Positions 50,702-59,799 of a stretch of DNA of 59,813 nt are shown here, one piece after another (the first letter of the stretch is position 1; each line of letters begins with the position of its first letter). The DNA is taken from assembly GCA_024641475.1 (NCBI GenBank), contig JAHECZ010000014.1, positions 1 through 59,813 on the forward strand, given 5' to 3'. This DNA is from Gammaproteobacteria bacterium (GTDB taxonomy: Bacteria; Pseudomonadota; Gammaproteobacteria; UBA6429; Thiohalophilaceae). The position numbers were made by a program, and so were the translations under genes. The notes beneath the pieces are model-generated. The model saw only the letters and a list, made by a program, of their open reading frames with translations. It was not told the origin of the DNA and did no database searches.

Positions 50702-53662
50702 TTATTTTCGCTGCTGTGACGGCAAGTTGCGCTTATATTCACGCAAGCCATATACGATGCGGTTGGCGAGTTCATGCAGCTCAATCAGGCGGGCGGTGCA
50801 CGCCGCACGATCTTTTTTGGCGATTTCAAACTCGAGCTTGGCGGCCACCGCTGTCACTTGCGGATAACCGTAGCTGCCTCCCACCCCTTTGACGTCGTGG
50901 CTGATGCGCTTCAGCTCTGGCCAATCGAGATCGGTTAGCTTAATTTCGAGTTCTCTAACCATCGTCACCAGACGACCGACGAATGTGGTGACGACATCGA
51001 TGAACGACGGCTCCTCCGCAAGTAATGCCGATACGATCGGATCGGTATTGGGTCTGGGTGCGGTACGAGCTGGCAGATGCGCAGCCAGGGTTTGGAACAG
51101 CACATGGCGAGCTATCGGCTTGGTGAGAAAGTCGTTGCAGCCCGCCGCGAGACAGGCCAGGCGGTCTTCATGGAAGGCATTGGCGGTCAGTGCAACGATG
51201 GCACCGCGATAGGCGTTGCTGCGCAGCAGCCGGGTGGCTTCGAGGCCATCCATAACGGGCATCTGCATATCCATCAGAATGAGATCAAACAGTTCCTGTT
51301 GTACGAAATCCACCACTTGTTGGCCATTTTCTGCGATCACTACCTCTGCACCGGTTCGTTTTATATACATCGAGATAAGCCGCTGGTTGTCCGGATTGTC
51401 GTCGGCGAGCAACACACGCCCAGCCAATAGTGGCGTGGTAGTGGCGTTTGCTGGCTGCGCCATCTCGGGTAACAGAGGTGTTTCATTGATGAATTGGAAT
51501 TGATCCAAAGGACCCGTTGCCAGCGTTAATGTAAAGCAGCTGCCAACGTTGGGTTCGCTTGTTACCGTCAGATCGCCACCCAACAATTTCGCCAGGCGGC
51601 GCGACAGATGCAGACCGAGCCCGGTGCCACCGTATTGACGAGTGGTCGATACGTCGGCCTGGGAAAAGGCGGTGAACAATCGTGTTTGCTGTTCGGGGGT
51701 TAAACCGATACCGGAGTCGCGCACCTCAAACTGTATGCGCTCGGTATCGGGCAGACAGACAACACGGACATGCAGTCCGCCCGTATGCGTGAATTTAATG
51801 GCATTACTGCACAGGTTGAGCAGAATCTGTTTGATGCGCAATGGGTCGCTGTCGATGCTGACGGGGAGTGGAAACTGATAGTCGATGTGGAGATCCAGCC
51901 CTTTATCGTGCACCTGAGGCATGACCAACGCGCGTATTTCTTCGGTCAGGGTCACTGGCGACAACGCCACACGCTCGATATCGAGCTTGTCGCTCTCAAT
52001 CTTCGAGATATCGAGAATATTATTAATGAGCTGCAATAAATGATGGCCATTGCGGGTAATAGCTTGTAACGATGTCATCCGGTCGCTGGCACTTTGCTGG
52101 GTATCGAGCAGTGTTTCCGCAAAACCGATAATGGCGGTAAGCGGGGTGCGAATTTCATGGCTCATGTTGGCCAGGAAGCCACTCTTTGCCTGATTGGCAA
52201 ATTCGGCACGAAGCTTTTCTGCCATGGCCTGACGTTCAGCGATTTCTGCCTGTACAGCGGTAGTTATGTCGGTAAGCGAACCGGACAGGCGCAGTGCATG
52301 ACCGGCTTCGTCACGTTCGGCTTTGCCGCGCAGCAGCAGCCAACCGTCGGTGCCATCGGGACGCTGCAGATGTAAACGCTGTTCAAGTGAAGCTGTCGTC
52401 GGTGTTGCAGCCAGGTAGCGGGTAAGTGTCTGTTGTAACTGCGGGCGATCATCCGGGTGTATGTGCTGACACAACAGGTTTCTGAAATCGTCATATTGCT
52501 CGTCCTGCCGTGCAAGACCAAGAATCTCGCGACAGCGTGGTGACACGAAGCCACAGTTCTGTTGTACATCCCAGTCCCAAATACCGTCATTAGTGCCGGC
52601 CACGGCCCGCGTAAAACGCGCCTCGCTCAGCCGACGTGCGCTTTCGAGTTGACGCCCACGCCAGTAGAGCCAGATTGCAACGCCTGATACCAGCAGCAGC
52701 ACGACAACGAAGCTGGTGAGTCGGGTCAGCGTGCGCTGCTGCGCGGCTATCTCCTGACGTGCACGCTCTGCATGCAGATCGGCATCGAGATGCGCGGAGG
52801 GTGTGAATAACGGCGCGGCAAAGCGTGACTCGCTGAACTGGCTAATCAAGGTCTGACCGTCGTCTGACACCAGATAATCGAAAAATGCATCGGCCGCGAT
52901 GCGGTTTGCATCACTTATTCTTTTGGGATTAACGACGATGGCACTATAGGTGTTACGCAGCAGTATGTGATCACGGTAAAGCGGCACAAAATCGTTGGTA
53001 TAGTGTGTACGGTTGGTATAGTAAGTTCCCAAATCGGCAAAGGTATAGGCTTCAAACATTGCGGCATTGGCGAGCGTGCTGGCCGCACTGCTATTCTGTG
53101 ATTCATAACCCACCCAGTCAGGGGTGACACCAGCCAGGGTCCACAGGGCATTGAGGCGGGCCGCAGTACCGGAGCGCTCCCCGGCCACGATAAACGGCAC
53201 CTCGTTGCTGGCCAGTTGCCGCAAGACTTTCATCAAGTCGCGTTCACCGCTCAGGTGCAGCGGATCGGCCCGCGGGCCGAAAATAGCAAACTCGTTATAC
53301 ATAAACGAAGCGTGCCGCAGGCCATAACCTTCCGTGATGAACAGCATTTCGGCTTGCGGTTGATGGGTAATAATCAGGTCGGCCTGGCCCTGCCGGCCGT
53401 TGTCGAGGACTTGCAGTGCACCGGCAGAGTCGACCTTGACGGTGATTTCCGGATGGCGTTTCTGAAAATCGTCAACCAATGCCTGGATAATGCCGGTTTC
53501 AGCTGCGGTGTTTGCCGTCATCACGCGCAGCGTTGGTGTCGTAGCAGAAGTGGATGCCGTGCTAAATGCCAATAAGGCCACGACAACACACAGTCGAAAT
53601 GAGGTAGCGATCCATACGCCAGTGATGTGTCTACCCAACATAGTTGAGGTGTTTTTACTCAT
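50702..53662 (-). CDS. TupA-like sensor hybrid histidine kinase (PAS-HK-REC-HPt)
   Basis: This is a 986-residue protein with a signal peptide (about 20-42). Residues about 43-290 resemble TupA/WtpA tungstate-binding proteins: RVMTANTAAETGIIQALVDD, ADLIITHQPQAEMLFITEGY, then FMYNEFAIFGPRADP. A membrane helix at about 308-330 leads to a PAS domain (about 345-460). HisKA has H502 (NMSHEIRTPLTAIIGFAE). The ATPase has NLCSNAIKFT and GGTGLGLHLSRRL. The receiver has D798 (LILMDMQMPVMDG) and the HPt has H922 (ISHDVKGVGGSYGY). It probably senses a periplasmic oxyanion and starts a phosphorelay. Its cytoplasmic half is close to the kinase at 26336-28567. Confidence 0.9.
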   Translation of the reverse strand: MSKNTSTMLGRHITGVWIATSFRLCVVVALLAFSTASTSATTPTLRVMTANTAAETGIIQALVDDFQKRHPEITVKVDSAGALQVLDNGRQGQADLIITHQPQAEMLFITEGYGLRHASFMYNEFAIFGPRADPLHLSGERDLMKVLRQLASNEVPFIVAGERSGTAARLNALWTLAGVTPDWVGYESQNSSAASTLANAAMFEAYTFADLGTYYTNRTHYTNDFVPLYRDHILLRNTYSAIVVNPKRISDANRIAADAFFDYLVSDDGQTLISQFSESRFAAPLFTPSAHLDADLHAERARQEIAAQQRTLTRLTSFVVVLLLVSGVAIWLYWRGRQLESARRLSEARFTRAVAGTNDGIWDWDVQQNCGFVSPRCREILGLARQDEQYDDFRNLLCQHIHPDDRPQLQQTLTRYLAATPTTASLEQRLHLQRPDGTDGWLLLRGKAERDEAGHALRLSGSLTDITTAVQAEIAERQAMAEKLRAEFANQAKSGFLANMSHEIRTPLTAIIGFAETLLDTQQSASDRMTSLQAITRNGHHLLQLINNILDISKIESDKLDIERVALSPVTLTEEIRALVMPQVHDKGLDLHIDYQFPLPVSIDSDPLRIKQILLNLCSNAIKFTHTGGLHVRVVCLPDTERIQFEVRDSGIGLTPEQQTRLFTAFSQADVSTTRQYGGTGLGLHLSRRLAKLLGGDLTVTSEPNVGSCFTLTLATGPLDQFQFINETPLLPEMAQPANATTTPLLAGRVLLADDNPDNQRLISMYIKRTGAEVVIAENGQQVVDFVQQELFDLILMDMQMPVMDGLEATRLLRSNAYRGAIVALTANAFHEDRLACLAAGCNDFLTKPIARHVLFQTLAAHLPARTAPRPNTDPIVSALLAEEPSFIDVVTTFVGRLVTMVRELEIKLTDLDWPELKRISHDVKGVGGSYGYPQVTAVAAKLEFEIAKKDRAACTARLIELHELANRIVYGLREYKRNLPSQQRK

Positions 53663-53861
53663 AGCAGTACGCCCTGATTAAGTTCACGATTATGCGTACC
53701 AGCGGGATTGCGGCCAGGGTTGCCAGAAAGTTATCGGCACGTGGCCAGAAACCATAAACGGAATTTATCGTTGTACCGCCACAAAACAGGCGATGTTGAC
53801 GTTTTCGGTTGCACTTTTACCGTTGGGATTGGTATGTAATGCCGTTGCGTACTAACGCAAT

Positions 53862-55931
53862 TTAACTGAGTAAATTTCTCGTCAATTCCAAAATCACACG
53901 AATGATGCCACTGGCAATCAGTGCCACACCGACGGAAATACTCACCGATTGCAACGCTTGTTTTTTGCCTATCGTCCGCAGCATGACAGCAAAGGTTGAA
54001 ACGCAGGGGAAATAGAATGTCAGAAAAACCAGAAACACCATGATCTGTACCCAATCCAGTTGGGAACCCACATCAAATGTGCCGAGTGCCTGATACACCA
54101 TTAACAGAGATAATTCTTTGCGAAGAATACCAAACAAGATCGGTACACCCAGCACTACCGGTAACCCTAACCACCAATGCGATATCGGTTTTAGCATGGC
54201 GTTGATAACCGTGTCGGCGCCAAAATGGCCGAGCAGCGCCAGGATGATACTGCCACCAATCAGCAGTGGTGTGACGATCGTCAGGATGTCATTGGTGCGA
54301 TCCCAGGTGGTATGCAACATGGATCGCCAGTGCGGCAGCGCATAACTGGGGATTTCCTGTACTTGTCCGGGGCCACTGTCTGGGTAATGTTTACGAAAGA
54401 TTTGCCCCATAATGGCTATGACAACCAGGCTGAGCATGAAAATGACAAATACGCCAATCCCGCCCAAATATTTGCCAGCCAAGGCCAGAATGACGGCCGA
54501 ACGCGCCGAACAGGGTACAAAAGTGATCAGGACTGAAGCGACCAGGCGTTCACGGCCGCGGGTACTAACGGCTGCAGCCGATAAGGCTGGTACGTTGCAA
54601 CCCAGTCCGAGCAGGAAGGGAACGGCAACACCGCCGTGTAAGCCCAAATAGTGAAACCAGCGGTCTACGACAAAGGCGATGCGCTGCATGATGCCGCTTT
54701 CTTCCAGTGCGACCAGCAGCATTACCAAAGGAATCATGTAAGGCACTACGATTCCAATCAAACCGATCAGGCCATCGACGATGGCGCGGCCAACTACCCC
54801 CATCGTGCTGGTGGGTTGCCACGGCGCGGTCCATTCGATCAATTTGGCAGAGCTGACGGAGTCGATCCAGGTGCTGACTTCAAATACCACAAACAACACC
54901 GAGGCAAATACCAGCAGGCTGCCTAACAAGCCCCATTGCGGATGTAAAAATAATTCGTCGAGCCAATAGCGCCAGCCACGTGCAGCCTTGGGGTCACCTA
55001 CCCGTGTAACGGATTCATAAAGGGTTGCGGCGCGGTGATGGCGGTCGGCGTGTATTTCTTCTGACAAAGCTCGAGGCAAATCTTGCTCAGCCTGGGTTCG
55101 AAGTTGTAACACTTGTGGTAGACGTCCAGGGAAATGTTGTTCTATTTCGCTATACAGATAGGCATCTTCTGTCGCCAGCAACATCAACATCAATGGGTGG
55201 GGGATTTGGAACGCGGTGTACCACTCAGGCTCTTTTAGTACGGCTGACAGAGGTAGCAAGCTGTCACAGATATGTTTGCTGGCCTGTTGCGGGACCGGGC
55301 AAATTTTTTCTCGAACCGCGATAACCGCAGTAGCAAACAATTCAGCAATCCCATGCCCCAATAAACCTGTCGTTGGTACCACGGGTATACCTAGCTGGGT
55401 GCTCAAATAATCCACATGGATTTGCAGACCCTTTTGACGGGCCTGGTCCATCATATTCAGGGCAATGACCATGGGGCGGCCTAGGGTCGAAAGCTCCAGC
55501 GTGAGCTCCAAATGGCGGTCCAGCGTGGTGGCATCGACGACCTGGATAATCACATCCGGCGGAGCAAAAGGCGCAGGGGGTGCATCTTTTTCGTGCGCCG
55601 AAATGGGCGGACGTTCATTGCCCCAAAGCAGATACTGTAGCGCTACCCGATCATCATGTTCCAGGTTATGCAAAGAAGGGATACTGGGCAGATCGATTAA
55701 ATCGGCTTCATCCAGGCCAATCTGCACTCGGCATTCACCATAAGCCCGATGGGTGCCGGTTAATTCACCGGTCTGAATCGATGTAGCAGAAACCGCCTTA
55801 AACAGGGTGGATTTACCACTATTGGGTAAGCCCACCAGGGCAATCCGCAGACGGCGTTCGCCGCGAAACAGGGTATTGGGGATCGGAACGGTGGCTGTTT
55901 GGCGCGTGGATTGCTTGCTTTTCATGCGCAT
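53862..55931 (-). CDS. feoB: Atypical FeoB-like ferrous iron transporter
   Basis: The ATG at 55931 gives 689 residues; a TTG at 55961 adds ten. The G domain has G1 GLPNSGKST (34-42) and G4 NMMD (159-162). G3 reads DLPS (80-83), where family members have D-x-x-G. Switch I is also unlike the usual VGNWPGVTVE. The membrane part has typical Gate motifs, with LLGLGCNVPALSAAAV, and VPCSARSAVILAL. It imports Fe2+ across the inner membrane, powered or gated by GTP. No feoA or feoC is adjacent. The altered G3 may change nucleotide handling. It lies upstream of the TupA-kinase in the same direction. Confidence 0.87.
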   Translation of the reverse strand: MRMKSKQSTRQTATVPIPNTLFRGERRLRIALVGLPNSGKSTLFKAVSATSIQTGELTGTHRAYGECRVQIGLDEADLIDLPSIPSLHNLEHDDRVALQYLLWGNERPPISAHEKDAPPAPFAPPDVIIQVVDATTLDRHLELTLELSTLGRPMVIALNMMDQARQKGLQIHVDYLSTQLGIPVVPTTGLLGHGIAELFATAVIAVREKICPVPQQASKHICDSLLPLSAVLKEPEWYTAFQIPHPLMLMLLATEDAYLYSEIEQHFPGRLPQVLQLRTQAEQDLPRALSEEIHADRHHRAATLYESVTRVGDPKAARGWRYWLDELFLHPQWGLLGSLLVFASVLFVVFEVSTWIDSVSSAKLIEWTAPWQPTSTMGVVGRAIVDGLIGLIGIVVPYMIPLVMLLVALEESGIMQRIAFVVDRWFHYLGLHGGVAVPFLLGLGCNVPALSAAAVSTRGRERLVASVLITFVPCSARSAVILALAGKYLGGIGVFVIFMLSLVVIAIMGQIFRKHYPDSGPGQVQEIPSYALPHWRSMLHTTWDRTNDILTIVTPLLIGGSIILALLGHFGADTVINAMLKPISHWWLGLPVVLGVPILFGILRKELSLLMVYQALGTFDVGSQLDWVQIMVFLVFLTFYFPCVSTFAVMLRTIGKKQALQSVSISVGVALIASGIIRVILELTRNLLS

Positions 55932-56292
55932 GATTGTTTCTGAACTGCCGACATTTAACAAGTAGGGGTATACATATATTATTTAGCGGCAGTGTTCGGC
56001 ATAGATGAAGGGATTTGAGCGCCGGATTGCTTGCGGTGTGCACGGAAAATCCAGCAAGTATGTGACGCACTGCGTTTATCCCGGCGTTGTATTTCCAGAT
56101 GCCATGTTTAATTTTCTATCGATCAACGAGGTGGTTTTACGCTATTCCTAAACTGTAGTGATATATGTAATTTTGTTGCACCGATGCGCACAGATACAGG
56201 GCTACGCACGTTAATTTACCTGAGCAAATTATTCGTAATAGCTATTGTGGGATGGTTGTGAGCGTCATAACAAGCCATTAAGATCCTGAAGC
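55932..56292. other. Divergent intergenic region
   Basis: The stretch separates leftward feoB from the rightward PDC-sensor gene. No gene or clear hairpin is seen. An AT-rich section near 55970 could hold the feoB promoter. Confidence 0.4.
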
Positions 56293-57249
56293 ATGGAACC
56301 CTCCGATACACTGCAACAAGGCATCGCGCATCAGCGCGAAATGCTGACGCAATTGTTGGCGCAACCTTTATTGCAAGTGGCACAGGCAAGCCGGGATGCG
56401 TGGGGTGATCGTGCAAAACTGGATGCTGTCATGTTGCAGTTCCGTCCGGAAATTCCTCATTGTAAATATCTTTATGCACTGGACACCCATGGCATTCAGG
56501 TTAGTGCAAATGCCAGTCAGGAAGGTTTGATACCCGGTGATTTCGGCCGCGATCGATCCGACCGCCCTTATATGGCCGAGGTGGTCCCCAGTAATGATTT
56601 TTTATTGTCGAACGCGTATATCAGTTTGCGTGCACAACGCCCATCTCTGACAGCGATACAAATTGTGCGTGATGCGAATGGTAAGGCGCTAGGTTTCATT
56701 GGAGCCGATTTTGACTTGCGTGATCTGCCGGTAACCCGGGTGCTCTATGAAGAGCCGCGTTACTGGCGTCAAATCAAGGGTGATCCATCTATCCGTGGCA
56801 CCGTGTTTCATCAAACGCGTTCCGATAGTGAAATTGATCGACACCTGTATACCATCTTGAGTGTGATCGAAGAACTCATGACAGCCCATGGTGTGTTCCA
56901 TGTGATTTTGCATTTCTCCAGCAGCCGTGCCGTAATCTGGCTGCATGATGATCCCTATCGCTATCGGTTGCTGGATATTGCGGCGTTGATCGATCCGGAT
57001 ATTTGTTTACTCTATCCCAGTCGGCCGTATCCCAAGGATGCGCTCGTGCCGGTGGATAAAATTCGCAGTTTGTTGCGCGGTTTTGAACAGTTACGATTTA
57101 TGGACGAGATGTTTTACTTGCGATCTGGAACGTTGAATATTTTCAATGGTATTGTCGGTTTGACATTTTCCTGTGACGGCTCGCACTATATACCTTACGA
57201 TGAATTCCTGAATAAAGATCATGCCTTCTGGGTGATGCAACAAGCATAG
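56293..57249 (+). CDS. PDC/dCache-type sensor-domain protein
   Basis: This is a 318-residue protein without an obvious membrane helix. The N-terminal half is a PDC sensor (YLYALDTHGIQVSANASQEG, then GRDRSDRPYMAEVVP and LSNAYISLRAQRPSLTAIQI, ALGFIGADFDLRDLP). The C-terminal half is an uncharacterised alpha/beta part (RHLYTILSVIEELMTAHGVF). No output domain (kinase, GGDEF, MCP) is attached. Such stand-alone PDC proteins may bind a small ligand. The ATG has only a weak ribosome motif. Confidence 0.75.
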   Translation: MEPSDTLQQGIAHQREMLTQLLAQPLLQVAQASRDAWGDRAKLDAVMLQFRPEIPHCKYLYALDTHGIQVSANASQEGLIPGDFGRDRSDRPYMAEVVPSNDFLLSNAYISLRAQRPSLTAIQIVRDANGKALGFIGADFDLRDLPVTRVLYEEPRYWRQIKGDPSIRGTVFHQTRSDSEIDRHLYTILSVIEELMTAHGVFHVILHFSSSRAVIWLHDDPYRYRLLDIAALIDPDICLLYPSRPYPKDALVPVDKIRSLLRGFEQLRFMDEMFYLRSGTLNIFNGIVGLTFSCDGSHYIPYDEFLNKDHAFWVMQQA

Positions 57250-57253
57250 CTCC

Positions 57254-57288
57254 GACGTGGTAGAGGCCCACGTCATGAATTTATGACG
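57254..57288. terminator. Two overlapping hairpins between convergent genes
   Basis: GACGTGG-TAGAGGC-CCACGTC (57254-57274) and CGTCAT-GAATTT-ATGACG (57271-57288) share CGTC, so only one can form at a time. They lie between the convergent PDC-sensor and DUF2934 genes and can act as terminators. Confidence 0.5.
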
Positions 57289-57294
57289 AAGCGA

Positions 57295-57567
57295 CTAAAG
57301 ATATTTGTCGACTTCTTTTTCGGCCTGAATCCAGTCTTCCAGCGGATCACCACCAACAAATCCTCGCGCCTCGGCGCGGAAATAGGCCGTTTGAGCAATC
57401 ATTTTATATCGCTCTTCGGGATTAATCGTTGTCACTGAATTGGTGCTGCCGGGTAATGCTTTCACTGGTGCAGCAGATTTTTTTACTGTGGCAGATACTT
57501 TTGCACGTGGTGCGGCTTTAACAGGTTTAACTGGCTTTTCCGAGCTGACTTCTTTCTTGCGAGCCAT
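57295..57567 (-). CDS. DUF2934 protein with basic N-terminus
   Basis: The ATG at 57567 follows GGAGG; the product has 90 residues. The N-terminal half is Lys/Ala/Pro/Val-rich and disordered. The C-terminal half is the DUF2934 motif (ERYKMIAQTAYFRAEARGFV, then GGDPLEDWIQAEKEVDKYL). Function is unknown. It starts four bases after the small gene at 57572 and is coupled to it. Confidence 0.8.
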   Translation of the reverse strand: MARKKEVSSEKPVKPVKAAPRAKVSATVKKSAAPVKALPGSTNSVTTINPEERYKMIAQTAYFRAEARGFVGGDPLEDWIQAEKEVDKYL

Positions 57568-57571
57568 GAAA

Positions 57572-57733
57572 CTAATCCTCCATTGCGGATTTACTGAGGC
57601 GGGTTGCATCCCGTTGTGGTTTAACCGACAGATCAGACTGAGCAACCGGCCACTCGCGCAGATCAGGCTCGGGTTCATCATGTGCATCGTTATTGAGATC
57701 AACAAGACCAGAGTAATTGATTCGATCGTTCAT
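57572..57733 (-). CDS. Small hypothetical protein, coupled to DUF2934
   Basis: The ATG at 57733 follows GGAGGG; the product has 53 residues. It is acidic in the middle (NNDAHDEPEPDLREW) and lacks any recognised domain. It precedes the DUF2934 gene by four bases. Confidence 0.6.
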   Translation of the reverse strand: MNDRINYSGLVDLNNDAHDEPEPDLREWPVAQSDLSVKPQRDATRLSKSAMED

Positions 57734-58088
57734 GGTGTTGCCCTCCAGTAGATTGTGTCGTGTATGGGTTACGTTTAACAAATACCGTGCCACTTATCGA
57801 TATGTGGCGACAATGCAATGATTACAAGACCTTACCGTGAGATGCCGCATCTGGTGATGCGCCTGACTAACATTTGCTGCACCGAATTGAGCGCCTTGGT
57901 GTGTGTCTAATACCAAGTTTGGTGCGTAATGAAGTATAGCGGGGATGTATGACAATGCTATGTCAGCGGGAAATTATTATTCCATATCCCGGTAAAAACC
58001 AGGTATTTTTACAATGTGTGACAATTTGAGCGGGATAATTTGAATTAATGAAATGCATTCTTATAAATCATATTTATCATTCCACGAA
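57734..58088. other. Intergenic region, no gene seen
   Basis: These 355 bases between the small leftward gene and the hairpin at 58089 contain no supported gene. An AT-rich run lies at 57960-58090. Confidence 0.45.
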
Positions 58089-58117
58089 CGCCGGGGAAGT
58101 ATAATTTTTCCCCGGCG
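58089..58117 (-). terminator. Terminator hairpin of the periplasmic-protein gene
   Basis: CGCCGGGGAA and TTCCCCGGCG form a perfect 10-bp stem with a 9-base loop, 18 bases past the stop of the leftward gene at 58136. The U-tract is absent, but stem stability is high. Confidence 0.7.
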
Positions 58118-58135
58118 CGCAGAATTTATTCTTCA

Positions 58136-59065
58136 CTATTCGAGTTTTCCACCCACTGCCTTGGTTAAGGCTTTTTGAATGCTGCTGGGCGCGCACATGA
58201 TCGACGCAAAACTATTACTGCCCATCATGGAAAGATCGGGGAAATTGATCGCAATACGAAATTCCGCCGGCAAGGTAAAGACTTTGCCTTTGGTAACGAT
58301 GATTTCATACGGCAGATGACCGGTGGATTTGATTTTTTTGAAATCAATCCGCTTCATGATATAAGCATCGCCACTGCAATCATCATTTGGGCCAGCCATA
58401 CTCACACCAATCACCGTTTCTTCCTTGCCGGGGATATCGACGCGATAAATCTTTTTCACTCCATCGACTCCAGTAGCCAGGGTCGCTTCCACCTTGTCGA
58501 TAGCGGCCTGATAGGTTTTGTAGGAGGCCAGTTCGAGCGGATCACTGAAATAGGGCATCAGGAATTTATAGTGATAATCACGCAAGTCTTCTTTCGACAG
58601 ACCTTCTTCGGGGCCGTAGTCTTTTTCTTTGCCTAACACACTGACTAATTTGTCGCGAATATCGGTTAAGTCAGCTGCCATGCGATATACCTGAGCCATA
58701 TACGCGGGATTGGTAAAGGCGACTTGTATTGCATTATCTGCCTTGGTTAGAGTGACGCGTTGTATTGCACCAAATCCGCCTTTTTCTGATTTCGCTGCGG
58801 CGGCGCGTAGTGCGTCATTGGTCACCACGAGAATGGTTGCTTCGGGATAGGGCGAATATTGACCAACGATTTGAAAGCCGCCGTCAGTCAATTTTTTACT
58901 GACGGTTTGTACTGTCGCAGCCATATCACCACCCGCGCTGGTCGACGCCAGTATTAAAGGCTTGAGCCTGGCATCATCGGCCAGCACGAGAGCTGGTACA
59001 AAGCTAAATAATACTGTGGTTAAAAGCAAAGCGGCAGAGAGTGTGGTACTACGTGCGTGACCCAT
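58136..59065 (-). CDS. Periplasmic protein of unknown function (DUF302-like N-terminus)
   Basis: This is a 309-residue protein with GGAGG upstream of ATG and a signal peptide ending near ALVLADD. The N-terminal part (TVQTVSKKLTDGGFQIVGQY, then ILVVTNDALRAAAAKSEKGG) resembles a DUF302-like alpha/beta fold. The rest is a helical and strand mix with CSGD and a final CAPSS. It lies divergent to the DsrE2-type gene with a 207-base spacer, suggesting a joint regulator. Function is unknown. Confidence 0.7.
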   Translation of the reverse strand: MGHARSTTLSAALLLTTVLFSFVPALVLADDARLKPLILASTSAGGDMAATVQTVSKKLTDGGFQIVGQYSPYPEATILVVTNDALRAAAAKSEKGGFGAIQRVTLTKADNAIQVAFTNPAYMAQVYRMAADLTDIRDKLVSVLGKEKDYGPEEGLSKEDLRDYHYKFLMPYFSDPLELASYKTYQAAIDKVEATLATGVDGVKKIYRVDIPGKEETVIGVSMAGPNDDCSGDAYIMKRIDFKKIKSTGHLPYEIIVTKGKVFTLPAEFRIAINFPDLSMMGSNSFASIMCAPSSIQKALTKAVGGKLE

Positions 59066-59272
59066 GTGTTTCCTCCATTGGAAATATTATTTTATGGACA
59101 TTATCAAGAATAATGATAAAGATATGTATCTAAAGTTACCTAGGGTGATGCAGGTAATATTTTCATGGTTTTTTAAGATCTATGTGCGAAAAGTTACAGA
59201 GTTTGGCGTGGCGATGACCGCATAATCCCCGCCACTAACACATCCTGTTTTATCTGAGTGAGGGAGATATTT

Positions 59273-59752
59273 GTGAGCAATAAAAAACTGGCCATTATCG
59301 CGACCAAGGGTAGCCTCGACTGGGCCTATCCACCATTTATTCTCGGTTCGACCGCTGCGGCGTTGGGCTACGACGTAGAAATCTTTTTTACTTTTTACGG
59401 ACTGACTCTACTGAAAAAAAATCTGAATTTAAAAGTGACGCCACTGGGTAATCCTGCGATGCCAATGCCCATGGGCATGGATAAATGGTTTCCGGTATTA
59501 GGTACGGCATTACCGGGTATGGAAGCCATGATGAGCATGATGATGAAGGCCAAAATGAAGAAAAAAGGCGTGGCCAGCATCGAACAGTTACGCGAAATGT
59601 GTATGGAAAGCGGCGTCAAAATGATCGCCTGCCAAATGACCGTGGATCTGTTTGACTTTGAAAAATCCGTTTTCATCCCCGGCATCGAATTCGGCGGCGC
59701 GGCAACATTTTTTAGTTTCGCCGGTGAAAGTGACGTTAGTTTGTATATATAA
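59273..59752 (+). CDS. DsrE2-type (DsrE/DsrF/DrsH-like) sulfur-carrier protein
   Basis: The start is GTG at 59273 with AGGGAG upstream; the product has 159 residues. The pattern LAIIATKGSLDWAYPPFILG, then AALGYDVEIFFTFYGLTLLK and VKMIACQMTVDLFDFEKSVF matches the DsrE2 family. A cysteine (ACQMT) may carry sulfane sulfur. In sulfur oxidisers DsrE2 is encoded with TusA and rhodanese and passes sulfur in the cytoplasm or at the membrane. The next gene starts 47 bases later and is cut by the window end. Confidence 0.88.
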   Translation: MSNKKLAIIATKGSLDWAYPPFILGSTAAALGYDVEIFFTFYGLTLLKKNLNLKVTPLGNPAMPMPMGMDKWFPVLGTALPGMEAMMSMMMKAKMKKKGVASIEQLREMCMESGVKMIACQMTVDLFDFEKSVFIPGIEFGGAATFFSFAGESDVSLYI

Positions 59753-59799
59753 TCGCTCGCAGGAGCAAGTAAAAAACAATCATAGATGGAGGAAATATC

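Noticed and set aside
53731-54054. 107-codon minus-strand open frame after feoB
   Set aside because: It mostly overlaps the feoB 3' end in another frame and shows no domain; a FeoC-like gene was sought here and not found.
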